From NCBI RefSeq assembly GCF_000308835.1, contig NZ_BAGN01000006.1:1-64000 (forward strand): a DNA stretch of 64,000 nt. The letters run 5' to 3'. Of this stretch, positions 51,106 to 60,178 are shown one piece after another (the stretch's first letter is position 1; each line of letters opens with the position of its first letter). Source of the stretch: Nocardia vinacea NBRC 16497. Its GTDB lineage: Bacteria > Actinomycetota > Actinomycetes > Mycobacteriales > Mycobacteriaceae. The position numbers were made by a program, and so were the translations under genes. The notes below the pieces were generated by a model, which saw only the letters and a program-made list of their open reading frames with translations, did not search any database and had not been told where the DNA came from.

Positions 51106-52026
51106 TCAGACGCGAACGTCTTCGGCCCACTGCGCAAGTGCTTGGTACAGCCAGTAGAGGGCGGTTCCCGCGGTGGTGGTTCCGGTGATCTGGGTGGTGA
51201 GTTTCCAGTAGCGATGGATGCGCGGGTCGTTATCGGGTGCGTTGTCGAGGAGTCGGTGGCGCAGGCGCGGGGTGTCGCGGTCGCGTCGGGCGGTGGCGTG
51301 CGCGTCGATGAACCGGTCGAGTTCTGGGCCCGGGTGCGGTTGTGTGCCGAGCGAGGCCACGACCGCGCATGCTTCGGCGACCCCGGTGACCAGTGCGAGT
51401 TTGTCGTGGATTCGGGTCGGGTTCGTCCGCCAGAGCTGTCGTGACATCACGGCGGTGCATGCGGGATCGGTGATGTGGGTGGTGAGTTCGGCGAAGGCGA
51501 CGATGTGCTCAGGGGTCGGATCGGCGGGTAGCCGCGGGACGTTCATCGCGATGAATCCGTCGAACAGTGCCGGTGGGATCGGGGCGAGCAGTGGTCGCCA
51601 GAACGCCACCAGACTGGCGTGTGCGCGGTCCCGATCTTGGACGGACGCAAGCAGTTCCAGCCGTCGGGCGCGTTCGGCGGGTGGCGCATCCTCGACGGCG
51701 CGTAGTGATGCGCGCCGCCAGGACAGCACGCCGAGTTCGGTGTCGAGTGCGGCGCGTTCCGCGGCGATCGCATCGGCGATCGACAGGGTGCCGGTGAGAA
51801 CCTCGATGATGGCCGACAGGCTCAGGCCGAGCGTTCGGAGGCGACGTACCAGCAACACCTGATCGACCGTGGTCGCCGGATCGAATAACCGGTGCCCGCC
51901 CCCGCTGCGCCGCGACTCCAGAACCCCGTTGTCGCAGTAGAAGCGGAGCGTGCGGACCGGTACCCCGGTCACTCGCGACAGCTCCCCGATACTCACGAGG
52001 CCGTCGCGGTGTGTGTTCTCGGTCAC
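51106..52026 (-). CDS. MerR-family transcriptional regulator
   Basis: GTG 52026 is chosen (VTENTHRDGLVSIGELSRVTGV), with GGAGG upstream. The HTH and wing (SIGELSRVTGVPVRTLRFYCDNGVLESRRSGGGHRLFDP) are typical of MerR, followed by a dimerisation helix and a roughly 200-residue C-terminal domain with many helices that probably senses a ligand. No metal-binding cysteine set is seen. It is divergent from the mycothiol-type enzyme gene; a palindrome between them is the likely operator. Confidence 0.87.
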   Translation of the reverse strand: MTENTHRDGLVSIGELSRVTGVPVRTLRFYCDNGVLESRRSGGGHRLFDPATTVDQVLLVRRLRTLGLSLSAIIEVLTGTLSIADAIAAERAALDTELGVLSWRRASLRAVEDAPPAERARRLELLASVQDRDRAHASLVAFWRPLLAPIPPALFDGFIAMNVPRLPADPTPEHIVAFAELTTHITDPACTAVMSRQLWRTNPTRIHDKLALVTGVAEACAVVASLGTQPHPGPELDRFIDAHATARRDRDTPRLRHRLLDNAPDNDPRIHRYWKLTTQITGTTTAGTALYWLYQALAQWAEDVRV

Positions 52027-52033
52027 ATTCGCT

Positions 52034-52058
52034 GGAACCTCCACCTCGGTGGAGTTCC
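52034..52058. promoter_or_regulatory. MerR-type operator between divergent genes
   Basis: The arms GGAACCTCCACC and GGTGGAGTTCC form an inverted repeat with one extra base, typical of MerR operators inside a 19-20-bp promoter spacer. It covers the 5' end of the MerR gene and lies 41 bases before ATG 52099. Confidence 0.6.
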
Positions 52059-52098
52059 TACCCTACTGGAACACCCACCGGGACAAGGAGATACGCGG

Positions 52099-52746
52099 AT
52101 GGCCCAGGACACGATGATGAGCACCGACCAGATCTGGCGGGCAGTCGCCGCCGAGCGAGCCAGTCTGGTCGAACTGTTGGAGCCGCTGTCGGAAGCCGAC
52201 TGGGACCATCCTTCGCTCTGCGATGGCTGGCGAATCCGCGACGTCGTCGCGCATATCGTGCTGTCCGCCCGCGCCTCCATCGGCTGGATCCTGATCAATG
52301 TGATCCGCGCCCGCGGCAGCCTGGACCGGGCGATTCGCGATACCGCTATCCGTCACGCGGACCGCATCACGACCCAGCAGCTGCTCGGCGAGTTGCGCGA
52401 CAGCATCGACGCACGGGTCACGGCGGTCGGCACCACACCGGCCGATCGCCTGATGGACCTGCTGGTTCACGGCCAAGACATCGCCGTCCCACTCGGCGTC
52501 ACCCGCGACATGCCGGTCGCCGCCGCACGAGCAGCCATTCACCGAATCTGGACAATGGGCGCCCCCTTCCACGCCCGCAAGAAATTCGCCGGCTACCGCC
52601 TCGCCGCAACCGACACCAACTGGTCCGCCGGCGACGGATCCACCATCACCGGCCCGGTCGCCGCCCTGCTCCTGATCGTTACCGGTCGCCAGCACGCATG
52701 GGACCAGCTCACCGGTGCGGGCGTAGCTCTATTTCCGCAACATTGA
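52099..52746 (+). CDS. Maleylpyruvate isomerase-family mycothiol-dependent-type enzyme
   Basis: ATG 52099 is preceded by AAGGAG eight bases away. The 215-residue protein shows the DinB/MDMPI N-terminal four-helix pattern: IWRAVAAERASLVELLEPLSEADWDHPSLCDGWRIRDVVAHIVLSARAS with metal ligands H and, later, LVHGQDIAVPLG. Members use mycothiol as cofactor in isomerisation or detoxification. It is the probable target of the divergent MerR regulator. Confidence 0.85.
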   Translation: MAQDTMMSTDQIWRAVAAERASLVELLEPLSEADWDHPSLCDGWRIRDVVAHIVLSARASIGWILINVIRARGSLDRAIRDTAIRHADRITTQQLLGELRDSIDARVTAVGTTPADRLMDLLVHGQDIAVPLGVTRDMPVAAARAAIHRIWTMGAPFHARKKFAGYRLAATDTNWSAGDGSTITGPVAALLLIVTGRQHAWDQLTGAGVALFPQH

Positions 52747-52811
52747 TAAGAATTCCGCTGCCTCCATCGGGCCGCCGCATTGTTATGCACCGACCCACCT
52801 CGCTGAGACCC

Positions 52812-53045
52812 TTACAGTTCTTTGGTCGGCGGATCGCCTTCGTCGCGAACCGGTCCCGGGGGATCGCCTTCGTCGGGAATTGCTGCCGACCGCACAACCA
52901 ATTGGCGTGCGCCGCTGGAGAACTTGTCGACCAGTTCCGTTGTCACGGTCACCTTGATCGGACCTATCGGACGAATGGCATCGACGTCGCGGTCGATCTG
53001 AACGTATACGGCGGGCGGGACTTCGGGGTTGTCCATGATGGGCAT
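52812..53045 (-). CDS. Small protein of unknown function
   Basis: ATG 53045 follows CAGGAG. The 77-residue product reads MPIMDNPEVPPAVYVQIDRDVDAIRPIGPIKV, then TVTTELVDKFSSGARQLVV, then a Pro/Asp-rich tail (IPDEGDPPGPVRDEGDPP) with a short internal repeat. The strand-rich core looks folded. No family known. The natural composition and good ribosome-binding site support it. Confidence 0.5.
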   Translation of the reverse strand: MPIMDNPEVPPAVYVQIDRDVDAIRPIGPIKVTVTTELVDKFSSGARQLVVRSAAIPDEGDPPGPVRDEGDPPTKEL

Positions 53046-53303
53046 CGGCTGGCTCCTGAGGCGCGTGTGGTGACCGGCCTGTCGACACTGCCTCGACAGG
53101 CGCACAGGCGTCCAGGCGATAGTCCGCTGGGCGAACCGGGTTCGAGGGCGTCGACCGCGCTCAGGTAAACGCGAAATTTCTTGCTGGGAATTGACTGGCA
53201 ATGTCGCGAGAGGTTGCCGAGAGTATCGCGCAGCTGATTGTGGACGCTTTTGGGCCGCAGTAGTTTTCGATTGCTGATCGTTGCTCTACGAAAGGTCGAA
53301 CCG

Positions 53304-53405
53304 ATGATTCTGCTCTCCCTCTTGGCCATGACCGGAAGTGCCGCTGCTGCATGGGCCACCGGAAGTGCCGCGGCGGGTCTGGGAAATAGCGGCATTCTGC
53401 AGTGA
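53304..53405 (+). CDS. 33-residue hydrophobic peptide
   Basis: ATG 53304 follows GAAAGG. The peptide starts MILLSLLAMTGSAAAAW and continues with ATGSAAAGLGNSGILQ, so TGSAAA occurs twice. It resembles the small hydrophobic peptides common in Nocardia and Rhodococcus, possibly membrane-associated. A terminator follows within 10 bases, which supports it as a real gene. Confidence 0.45.
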   Translation: MILLSLLAMTGSAAAAWATGSAAAGLGNSGILQ

Positions 53406-53413
53406 GCCATGGG

Positions 53414-53449
53414 ATCGGGCGGGACGGCATATACGCCGCCCCGCCCGAT
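53414..53449. terminator. Bidirectional terminator
   Basis: ATCGGGCGGGACGGC and GCCGCCCCGCCCGAT form a 15-bp stem with one mismatch and a 6-base loop, followed by TCCTATT. It lies between the convergent peptide and copper ATPase genes. Confidence 0.75.
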
Positions 53450-53451
53450 TC

Positions 53452-55821
53452 CTATTGAGCGGTGGAACGGAAGCCGCGCAGGCGCAGACTGTTGCTGACC
53501 ACGAAGACCGAGGAGAACGCCATCGCGGCGCCCGCGAGCATCGGGTTCAGCAGTCCGGCCATGGCGAGCGGAATCGCCGCCACGTTGTAGGCGAAGGCCC
53601 AGAACAGGTTGCCCTTGATGGTGCCGAGGGTCCTGCGGGACAGTCGGATCGCATCGGCGGCCGCCCGCAGGTCACCGCGGACCAGGGTCAGGTCGCTGGC
53701 CTCGATGGCGACATCTGTTCCGGTGCCCATCGCCAGGCCGAGGTCGGCCTGGGCCAGGGCAGCGGCATCATTGACGCCGTCGCCGACCATCGCCACCACC
53801 TTGCCCTCGGCCTGCAGCCGCTTGACGGTGTCGACCTTGTCGGCGGGCAGCACCTCCGCGATCACCTCGTCGATACCGACCTGTGCCGCAATGGCTTTCG
53901 CCGCGGCGGTGTTGTCGCCGGTCAGCATGATCGGGGTGAGACCGAGTGCCTTCAACTGCGAGATCGCTTCGGCGGAAGTGGGTTTCACCGCATCCGCGAC
54001 CACGAGCACGCCGCGTGCCTTACCGTCCCAACCCACCGCGACGGCGGTCTTGCCATCGGTTTCGGCAGTGTGCATGGCCTGCTCGAGGTCGGCGTCCAAC
54101 TGCTGCGACCAGTCCGCGAGCAGCCTTGCCCGCCCGACGATCACCGCATGGCCGTCCACCACACCCTGCACGCCGAGGCCCTCGATATTCGCGAACTCCT
54201 CGACCTGCCGCAGCGCACCGACCTTATCCCGGGCACCCTTGGCAATCGCGTGGGCGATCGGGTGCTCCGACGAATCCTCCAGCGCCCCGGCCAGCGCCAG
54301 CACCTCGGCAGTGTCCTCGCCCGCAGCGGCTATGACATCCAGCAGGGTCATCTTGCCGGTGGTGACGGTGCCGGTCTTGTCGAGCACCACGGTATCGACC
54401 CGCCGGGTCGACTCCAGCACCTCCGGACCCTTGATCAGAATGCCCAGTTGCGCACCTCGACCGGTGCCGACCAGCAGCGCCGTCGGCGTGGCCAGTCCGA
54501 GGGCGCATGGGCAGGCGATGATCAGGACCGCGACCGCGGCGGTGAACGCCGCGGCGACCGAACCGCCGGTGCCCAACCAGAATCCGAGCGTCGCGACCGA
54601 CAGTGCGATCACGATCGGCACGAAGATCCCGGAGATGCGGTCCGCCAACCGCTGTGCCTGCGCCTTTCCGGTTTGCGCGTCCTCGACCAGTTTCGCCATC
54701 TGAGCCAGCTGGGTATCGGAGCCGATGCGATTGGCGCGCACCACGATCCGCCCGCCGACATTGACCGTCGCACCGACCACCGCATCCTCGGGACCGACCT
54801 CCACCGGCACCGATTCACCGGTGAGCATCGACGCGTCGACCGCCGAGGAACCCTCGACGACCACACCGTCGGTGGCGATCTTCTCACCGGGCCGCACCAC
54901 GAAGATGTCGCCAACGCTCAACTGCTCGACCGGAATTCGCTGTTCAACTGTGCCTACCCACCCCGCCGACTCCGTCGGCTGCCGTCCCCCTGTGCCTACC
55001 CACCCCGCCGACTCCGTCGGCTGCCGTCCCCCTGTGCTTGCCCACCCCGCCGACTCCGTCGGCTGCCGTCCCCCTGTGCCGCGCAGCACCGAAACTTCCT
55101 TAGCGCCCAGCTCCAGCAGCGCCCGTAGCGCCGCCCCGGCCCGCCGCTTGGAGCGCGCCTCGAAGTAGCGTCCGGCCAGGATGAAGGTGGTGACGCCGGC
55201 CGCGGCCTCCAGGTAGATGCTGCCGGTGCCGTCCATCCGCGCAATGGTCAACTCGAACGGATGCTTCATGCCGGGCGTTCCGGCCGTGCCCCAGAAAAGC
55301 GCATACAGCGACCAGCCGAACGCTGCGAGGGTGCCCATCGACACCAGGGTGTCCATGGTGGCGGTGCCGTGCCGGAGGTTGGCCCACGCGGCGCGGTGGA
55401 AGGGCAGTGCGCCCCACACCACGACCGGCGCGGCCAGCGTCAGCGAAAGCCACTGCCAGTTGTCGAACTGCAGCGCGGGCACCATCGCCAGCGCGATAAC
55501 CGGAACCGTCAGCATCAGCGAAACCAGCAGTCGGGTCCGCAGCGCCGCCGTCGGATCCTCGTCGGCGGCGGTTTCCGCGGGTTCCTCGATCCTCGGCAGC
55601 GCGGCGGTGTAACCGGCCTGCTCGACGGTGGCGATCAGCTGCTCCGGTGAGATGTCACCGCTGAAGTCGACCCGCGCCTTCTCTGTCGCATAGTTGACCG
55701 TCGCGGTGACGCCGTCGAGCCTGTTCAGCTTCTTCTCGATGCGATTGGCGCAGGACGCGCAGGTCATGCCACCGATCACCAATTCGACCTGTCCGGCGGA
55801 TGGTTGTGTCGCGGTGGTCAT
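53452..55821 (-). CDS. Copper-translocating P1B-type ATPase
   Basis: The protein has 789 residues. An N-terminal heavy-metal domain has GGMTCASC (Cys21, Cys24). Eight transmembrane helices include the CPC motif [17 protein letters not shown]. Phosphorylation site [11 protein letters not shown] motif [10 protein letters not shown] and hinge [10 protein letters not shown] complete the machine. The CPC and following residues fit copper (CopA/CtpA/B-like) export. The actuator domain is interrupted by three copies of a 14-residue repeat encoded at 54948-55073. It follows the YtkA-like gene by 34 bases under a CsoR-like promoter. Confidence 0.92.
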   Translation of the reverse strand: MTTATQPSAGQVELVIGGMTCASCANRIEKKLNRLDGVTATVNYATEKARVDFSGDISPEQLIATVEQAGYTAALPRIEEPAETAADEDPTAALRTRLLVSLMLTVPVIALAMVPALQFDNWQWLSLTLAAPVVVWGALPFHRAAWANLRHGTATMDTLVSMGTLAAFGWSLYALFWGTAGTPGMKHPFELTIARMDGTGSIYLEAAAGVTTFILAGRYFEARSKRRAGAALRALLELGAKEVSVLRGTGGRQPTESAGWASTGGRQPTESAGWVGTGGRQPTESAGWVGTVEQRIPVEQLSVGDIFVVRPGEKIATDGVVVEGSSAVDASMLTGESVPVEVGPEDAVVGATVNVGGRIVVRANRIGSDTQLAQMAKLVEDAQTGKAQAQRLADRISGIFVPIVIALSVATLGFWLGTGGSVAAAFTAAVAVLIIACPCALGLATPTALLVGTGRGAQLGILIKGPEVLESTRRVDTVVLDKTGTVTTGKMTLLDVIAAAGEDTAEVLALAGALEDSSEHPIAHAIAKGARDKVGALRQVEEFANIEGLGVQGVVDGHAVIVGRARLLADWSQQLDADLEQAMHTAETDGKTAVAVGWDGKARGVLVVADAVKPTSAEAISQLKALGLTPIMLTGDNTAAAKAIAAQVGIDEVIAEVLPADKVDTVKRLQAEGKVVAMVGDGVNDAAALAQADLGLAMGTGTDVAIEASDLTLVRGDLRAAADAIRLSRRTLGTIKGNLFWAFAYNVAAIPLAMAGLLNPMLAGAAMAFSSVFVVSNSLRLRGFRSTAQ
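54948..55073. repeat. Three 42-bp tandem repeats inside the copper ATPase gene
   Basis: The unit has a CTGTGCCTACCCACC start and contains the hairpin GCCGACTCCGTCGGC; copy three differs at two bases. On the minus strand each unit codes [14 protein letters not shown] (42 = 14 codons), so the reading frame is kept. The array enters the actuator domain before [13 protein letters not shown]. It is like in-frame minisatellite insertions in other actinobacterial proteins. Confidence 0.9.
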
Positions 55822-55855
55822 CGTGTGCTCCGTTCTGTGCGACTCAGGGTAGTGA

Positions 55856-56761
55856 TCAGTGGCCGTGTCCGGCAGGTTCCGCTGCCGGGATGGGCGCGGA
55901 GCCGGCGACCGAGAGGGTGAATTCGGCGGTGCGAACCACGCCTTCGTGCTGGAAATCCAGGAAGAGTCGGTAGTCGCCCGTGCTCGGCGCGTCGACGTAG
56001 AAGGTAATGCCTGGTCCGGCCGGGGTCACACCGTCGCCGGGGCTGCCCTCCGGATGGACGTGCAGGTAGGCGAGGTCGGCGGCGCGCAATGCCACCAGGT
56101 GACCATAGGCCCCCAGGTAGGGCTGCAGATCGGTGACCGGTTTGCCATTGCGGCTGACCGTGAGCACGACCTTCGAGGCCTGGCCCGGCGTGACCGTGCC
56201 GTTCAGCGCGACGGTGTACGCACCGACCTGCGCGGTAGCCGACGGCGCGGGCAGCGCCTGGGCGTCGTAGTTGCCCGCGACCCGCAGATCGGCACCGAGC
56301 GTCAGATTCTTACCGCCATCGGGTGTGAAGTCGGCGAAGACCCGGTAGTCACCGGCGCGGGTGAGATCCAGCGGGACGCTCCAGGCTCCGGCTTGGTCGA
56401 GTACCGGATGCACGTGCTGAAAGGCGGCCATATCGCGGCGGACCACGATGAGGTGCAGATCCTTGTCGTGGCTGCGGACATAGCTGGTGACGGGTGTGCC
56501 GTCGCGGTTCAGGATGCGAAACCGCAGCGGAACATTCGCCGCTGCGGTGGTCTGCGGGGTATCCAAGCGCAGGGTGTAGCCGTTTTCGCTGGCCATGAGT
56601 CCAGCGGGCAGTTCGTCGGACTCGCCCATGTCCTCGTGTCCCTTGGAGTCGTGCGCGGACTCGGTGGGTTCCGGCCCGAGCGCGGCACCGAGGGCCAGTG
56701 CGATCCCGAAGACCGCCGCGAGACCGAGGGTGAAGCCGGTGAACTTGTTTGCTGCGTTCAT
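55856..56761 (-). CDS. Membrane-anchored protein of the copper-export operon
   Basis: The protein has 301 residues. An N-terminal anchor ([23 protein letters not shown]) is followed by a His/Asp/Glu-rich stretch ([18 protein letters not shown]) and two immunoglobulin-like domains ([57 protein letters not shown]) with HVHP motifs ([18 protein letters not shown]). It ends AEPAGHGH. The histidines suggest extracytoplasmic copper binding. It is first in the operon before the P-type ATPase and resembles YtkA-like proteins. Confidence 0.75.
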   Translation of the reverse strand: MNAANKFTGFTLGLAAVFGIALALGAALGPEPTESAHDSKGHEDMGESDELPAGLMASENGYTLRLDTPQTTAAANVPLRFRILNRDGTPVTSYVRSHDKDLHLIVVRRDMAAFQHVHPVLDQAGAWSVPLDLTRAGDYRVFADFTPDGGKNLTLGADLRVAGNYDAQALPAPSATAQVGAYTVALNGTVTPGQASKVVLTVSRNGKPVTDLQPYLGAYGHLVALRAADLAYLHVHPEGSPGDGVTPAGPGITFYVDAPSTGDYRLFLDFQHEGVVRTAEFTLSVAGSAPIPAAEPAGHGH

Positions 56762-56813
56762 CAGGAGGCTCCGTTCGGATTCATTCGGCGGACCGTCCCG
56801 TCGAACTCGGATC

Positions 56814-56842
56814 TACCATACCCCCCTAGGGTACATTGTCAA
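56814..56842 (-). promoter_or_regulatory. Copper promoter with overlapping CsoR-like operator
   Basis: On the minus strand -35 TTGACA (56842-56837), a 16-base spacer and -10 TATGGT (56820-56815) make a near-consensus promoter. The spacer and -10 contain TACCCTAGGGGGGTATGGTA, closely like the CsoR operator of Bacillus copZA. A copper-sensing CsoR would block RNA polymerase here; no csoR gene is in the window. Confidence 0.75.
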
Positions 56843-56869
56843 CATGGTACGGGGTGAGGGTATGCAGAC

Positions 56870-56906
56870 GAGAGCCCGGCTCGGTACTGGACCGGGCCGG
56901 GCTCTC
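56870..56906 (-). terminator. Hairpin terminator of the CMD gene
   Basis: GAGAGCCCGGC and GCCGGGCTCTC pair perfectly over 11 bases around a 15-base loop, 12 bases beyond the stop at 56918. Confidence 0.65.
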
Positions 56907-56917
56907 GGCTGCGATGC

Positions 56918-57673
56918 TCAGGCTTCGGGGCGGTAAGTGACCAGCGCCACCGCGGGCGCCGAAACCACCTGTACCTCTGCCGCCCCTGCGATCTTGACGT
57001 GCAGGAATCCACCCTCGATCGATACCTCGACATCATCGATCGTCCGAACCGGCTGTCCATCCCGGTCGAGCAGTGAATACCCATCGACCAGGGCGACTTC
57101 GGTGGCCTTACGCCATTTCGCGTTCATCGTGTTGCCTTTCGTGGGTTCGGCGGGAGGGAAGTCCAGCTCCGGCTGTGCGACGTGATTGAAGTAGTTCGAC
57201 AGGACATTCAGCGCGATATGACCGACCACCTCGCTCAACTCGGCATCGCTCACGCCACGCTCGCGGGCCGAGTCGATGAAGTGATCGTCGACCCGGCCGC
57301 GCGAGCGCAGCACCTCGCGCGCGACCTGCAGTACCGCATCCGCGTGCGGATCATCGGCGCGCGCCGCACGGGTGGCCGCGATGGCCTCCTCGGTGAAACC
57401 CATCCGCCCCGCTCGCATGCTGTGCGCGGCAACGCAGTAGTCGCAACCGTTTTCGCTCGCGACCAGCAGGGCCAGTTGTTCGCGGATGCGGGCCGAGAGC
57501 TTGCCGCGGGTGAGTGCGTCGCGCATGTTCAGGTATCCGCGCAGTGTCGCGGGGCTGTTCGCCATGGCGGCGTAGAGATTCGGAACCCGGCCCAGTTGGC
57601 GCTGCACCTCGGTGAGCAGGTCGGCCTGCTCGGCGTCGGCGGTTTCGGTCGATACAAGCGGTAGCCGAGACAT
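56918..57673 (-). CDS. Carboxymuconolactone decarboxylase (AhpD-like) protein with extra C-terminal domain
   Basis: ATG 57673 gives 251 residues. The N-terminal 180 or so form a CMD protein: AEQADLLTEVQRQLGRVPNLYAAMANSPATL, the redox/acid motif CDYCVAAHSMRAGRMG (CxxC with downstream His), and SEVVGHIALNVLSNYFNHVAQPELDFP. Ordinary members end there. Here a further 68 residues follow (MNAKWRKATEVALVDGYSLLDRDGQPVRTIDDVEV...) preceded by GAAAGG and ATG, as if a second small gene had been fused by stop loss. Divergent from a TetR regulator. Confidence 0.85.
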   Translation of the reverse strand: MSRLPLVSTETADAEQADLLTEVQRQLGRVPNLYAAMANSPATLRGYLNMRDALTRGKLSARIREQLALLVASENGCDYCVAAHSMRAGRMGFTEEAIAATRAARADDPHADAVLQVAREVLRSRGRVDDHFIDSARERGVSDAELSEVVGHIALNVLSNYFNHVAQPELDFPPAEPTKGNTMNAKWRKATEVALVDGYSLLDRDGQPVRTIDDVEVSIEGGFLHVKIAGAAEVQVVSAPAVALVTYRPEA

Positions 57674-57697
57674 CGTGACTCCAAACTCGAACGGGAT

Positions 57698-57773
57698 GGT
57701 ACTGATCGGTACCGGATTGAAACGGTACTGATCGGTGCCGAATGCGTCAAGTCGGATGGTACCGATCGGTGCC
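57698..57773. promoter_or_regulatory. Three copies of a 16-bp TetR-type operator
   Basis: GGTACTGATCGGTACC (57698-57713), GGTACTGATCGGTGCC (57724-57739) and GGTACCGATCGGTGCC (57758-57773) are near-palindromes lying in the 119 bases between the divergent CMD and TetR starts. They are the probable binding sites of the TetR protein encoded at 57793. Confidence 0.8.
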
Positions 57774-57792
57774 GTCCTGGTAGGGTGATGCC

Positions 57793-58350
57793 ATGGCAAC
57801 ACAGGCCAAACAGCGACTACTCACCACGGCCGAGGAGCTTTTCTACGCCGAGGGCATCAGGGCGGTCGGCGTCGATCGCCTGCTGCAGGAGTCCGGCGTC
57901 GGCCGTGCCTCCTTCTATCGCCACTTCGCGAGCAAGGACGACCTGGTCGTCGCCGTACTCGAGGACCGGGATCGGCGCTGGCTGGCGTGGTTACGGGAGT
58001 CCGTCGAAGCGAAGGCGAGCGACCCGGTGGACCGTCCGCTCGCGGTCTTCGACGCACTCTCGGAACGCTTCGCCCGCAACGACTTCCGCGGCTGCGCCTT
58101 CATCAATACCATGGTCGAAGTGGCCGATCCGAGCTCGGCCGCCCATCAGGCCGCCGATCGGCACAAGCGACGTGTCATCGACTACCTCGCCGAATTATTT
58201 ACCGCCGCAGGCCGTTCCGACGCTCCCGAACTGGCGGCCGAGTTCGCTCTCCTCGTCGATGGCGCAATCGTCACGTCTGTTCGCGAGGCGACCCCGGCCG
58301 CCGCCGACCGCGCCCGAGCCATCGCCCAACGTCTGCTCGCCGCGAGCTGA
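57793..58350 (+). CDS. TetR-family transcriptional regulator
   Basis: The protein has 185 residues. The N-terminal HTH is TAEELFYAEGIRAVGVDRLLQESGVGRASFYRHFASKDDLVVAVL; the C-terminal domain includes RGCAFINTMVEVADPSSAAHQAADRHKRRVIDYLAELF. It probably represses the divergent CMD gene and itself through the three operator copies, with release by an unknown ligand (by family analogy, a reactive or toxic compound). Confidence 0.9.
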   Translation: MATQAKQRLLTTAEELFYAEGIRAVGVDRLLQESGVGRASFYRHFASKDDLVVAVLEDRDRRWLAWLRESVEAKASDPVDRPLAVFDALSERFARNDFRGCAFINTMVEVADPSSAAHQAADRHKRRVIDYLAELFTAAGRSDAPELAAEFALLVDGAIVTSVREATPAAADRARAIAQRLLAAS

Positions 58351-58385
58351 GACTGTCGGCGGATAGCGATCCGCCTGGCTGCGTA

Positions 58386-58455
58386 TCGACGCCGATTCAA
58401 TTGGCGTGCACCATGATCTGCCCGCCGGCATTGACGGTCGCGCCGACCACCGCAC
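58386..58455 (-). pseudogene. Short relic of a P-type ATPase gene
   Basis: The minus strand reads [19 protein letters not shown], matching the copper ATPase [19 protein letters not shown] at 54,730-54,790, with DNA similarity around CCGCCG-CATTGAC and GTCGC-CCGACCACCGCA. It has no start or continuation. It is a leftover of a second metal ATPase or a duplication. Confidence 0.6.
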
Positions 58456-58569
58456 GATCTCCCGGGGCCGGCGTGCCTGGGCGACGTCGACCACCTCGGC
58501 CGTGGCCCGGACGGCCACTAGGTGCGCGGCGGCGAAGGCTGGAAGCGCCGCGCTGGTGGTGCCCGGGCT

Positions 58570-59280
58570 TCAGGCCGAGTGCAGGTGCCGGGCTGTCGGG
58601 GAGGTTTCCGTGGTCGCCGGATCGGGATAGGTGCCGAGCAGACGGTCGGCGGTGCCGGAGGTGGTCACGGTGAACCAGTAGTGCTCGTTCTTGTAGTGGT
58701 GGTGGCGATGATTGCGCCAAACCGCCCGGTAGAGGGAGCCTTTCGGCTTGTAGTCGGTGTGGATCAGGTAGTGGGTCCACTCGTAGCCGAGGCCGAGGGC
58801 GGTGATCATCAGCAGGAAGGTCAGGCCGAGGCCGAGGCGGGGAAAGGCCAGGGTCGCGATCGCGATCAGAACGACCACCAGTACCGAAAGCGTCTTGGTC
58901 GGGATGAAGATCAGCGGGATATTGCGCGGATCCACGTGGTGCTCACGGTGTTTGCGCGCCAGTTCGCTATCGATCGGGATCGGGCCGAGTTGCCTCGGCC
59001 GCCAATGCAATACCGTGACGTGCACGATCCATTCGAAGACCGGAAAGACCGCGAGCATGACCGCGGGCACCAGCGCATCGGTCGACTGCCAGTCGCCCAC
59101 GACGATTCGGGCGACCAGCGCCGCCACCAGGGTGGTGCCGATCAGCCATGGTGAGGGGTGCCGGATGAATTCGCGGAAGGCGGCGGCGAGGGTGAGGCCG
59201 CGGCGCAGGGGCCGTCCGTCCTGACGCGCGTGCTCGCCCGCCGTAGCCGAATCCTTGCTGGATGATCGGGGTTTCGTCAT
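58570..59280 (-). CDS. Sterol desaturase / fatty-acid hydroxylase-family membrane enzyme
   Basis: ATG 59280 is preceded by GGAAAAG. The 236-residue protein has four hydrophobic segments and the di-iron histidine clusters: EWIVHVTVLHW, KHREHHVDP, WTHYLIHTDY, NHRHHHYKNEHYWF. These bind the non-heme diiron centre for C-H hydroxylation of lipids. The substrate is unknown. It is divergent in context from the TetR side and precedes the FadR-type regulator, which may control it. Confidence 0.85.
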   Translation of the reverse strand: MTKPRSSSKDSATAGEHARQDGRPLRRGLTLAAAFREFIRHPSPWLIGTTLVAALVARIVVGDWQSTDALVPAVMLAVFPVFEWIVHVTVLHWRPRQLGPIPIDSELARKHREHHVDPRNIPLIFIPTKTLSVLVVVLIAIATLAFPRLGLGLTFLLMITALGLGYEWTHYLIHTDYKPKGSLYRAVWRNHRHHHYKNEHYWFTVTTSGTADRLLGTYPDPATTETSPTARHLHSA

Positions 59281-59393
59281 GTTCTTTTCCTTGGTGGAGC
59301 CAGTCGGTGCCATCCTTTCGGTGGCGCACCGAGCGATATTCCGGACCGCTGCGATGATCCGGGGATTGCCGACGCCGGATCGCGGATCCGCCG

Positions 59394-60131
59394 TCAGCGT
59401 TCGAGGTTTTCGGTACCCTCCAATACTTCGATCAGGGCCGTAGTCGCCGGCTCGAGCAACGCGCGAGCGATGCTCGCGGCTTGTTCCGGCGCACCGGCCT
59501 CGATGGCGGCGGCCAGGCTCCGATAGGCCTCGACATTGCCCACCTCGGCGGACATGATCGGCGCCAGCGCCGCCAGCGCGGGTTCGTAGGCGGCGCGCAA
59601 CATGTTGAACATCAGTCGGAAGACGATGGAATCGGCCGCGTCGACGACGTGATCCCAGAACTTCATCGCATGCCGCTGCTGTGCGATCGGATCCTGTTCG
59701 GCGGCAAGCGCTTCGACGGTGTGATCCAAGGCGGCGCGTACGGTGGCGGACTCGGGTCCGCCGAACCGGATCGCCGCGAGTTCGGCCACCTTGGGTCCGT
59801 TGTGCAGCCGCGCCTCCAGAATGCTGCGCGCGACCTTCGGTTCCAGCTCCCCGGCCTGGATCAGCAGCCGGGGCAGCACCTCGAGCCCAGCCCCGCGCCG
59901 ATAGTCCAGCACGGTGGTCGCGTCGCCCTGCCGCACCGCCACCAGTCCGGCAGCCGCCAGCCGCTGCAGTGCCTCGCGTACCGCGGGCCGGGACACACCT
60001 AGTGCCTCCGCCAACTGCCGCTCACTCGGCAGGGTCGCCCCGGGTGCCAACTCCCCGCTGAGTACATCCGCCGCGATCTGCTCGAACACATCGCCCGACA
60101 CCGACCGCTTGACCACAGGTTGCAACGCCAT
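59394..60131 (-). CDS. FadR/GntR-family transcriptional regulator
   Basis: ATG 60131 gives 245 residues; TTG 60149 is also in frame. The winged HTH is [61 protein letters not shown], followed by an all-helical FCD-type domain with [24 protein letters not shown]. Such proteins sense fatty acyl-CoA or small acids. The operator-like TGGTCAGACCA sits 37 bases upstream, implying autoregulation; the desaturase-like gene downstream is a second likely target. Confidence 0.88.
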   Translation of the reverse strand: MALQPVVKRSVSGDVFEQIAADVLSGELAPGATLPSERQLAEALGVSRPAVREALQRLAAAGLVAVRQGDATTVLDYRRGAGLEVLPRLLIQAGELEPKVARSILEARLHNGPKVAELAAIRFGGPESATVRAALDHTVEALAAEQDPIAQQRHAMKFWDHVVDAADSIVFRLMFNMLRAAYEPALAALAPIMSAEVGNVEAYRSLAAAIEAGAPEQAASIARALLEPATTALIEVLEGTENLER

Positions 60132-60167
60132 ACCGCCACTCTGCGCCAAAAAGGTCAGGAGGTCAAG

Positions 60168-60178
60168 TGGTCAGACCA
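60168..60178. promoter_or_regulatory. FadR-type operator
   Basis: TGGTCAGACCA is a perfect inverted repeat of TGGTC around one base and fits the TGGTnnnACCA pattern of FadR-subfamily GntR sites. It lies just upstream of the regulator start. Confidence 0.6.

Noticed and set aside
54948..55073. CRISPR array
   Set aside because: The units are directly adjacent 42-bp tandem repeats without unique spacers and they are translated in frame.
53338..55128. 596-codon plus-strand frame
   Set aside because: It is the antisense of the copper ATPase gene, whose CPC, DKTGT and GDGVND motifs are beyond doubt.
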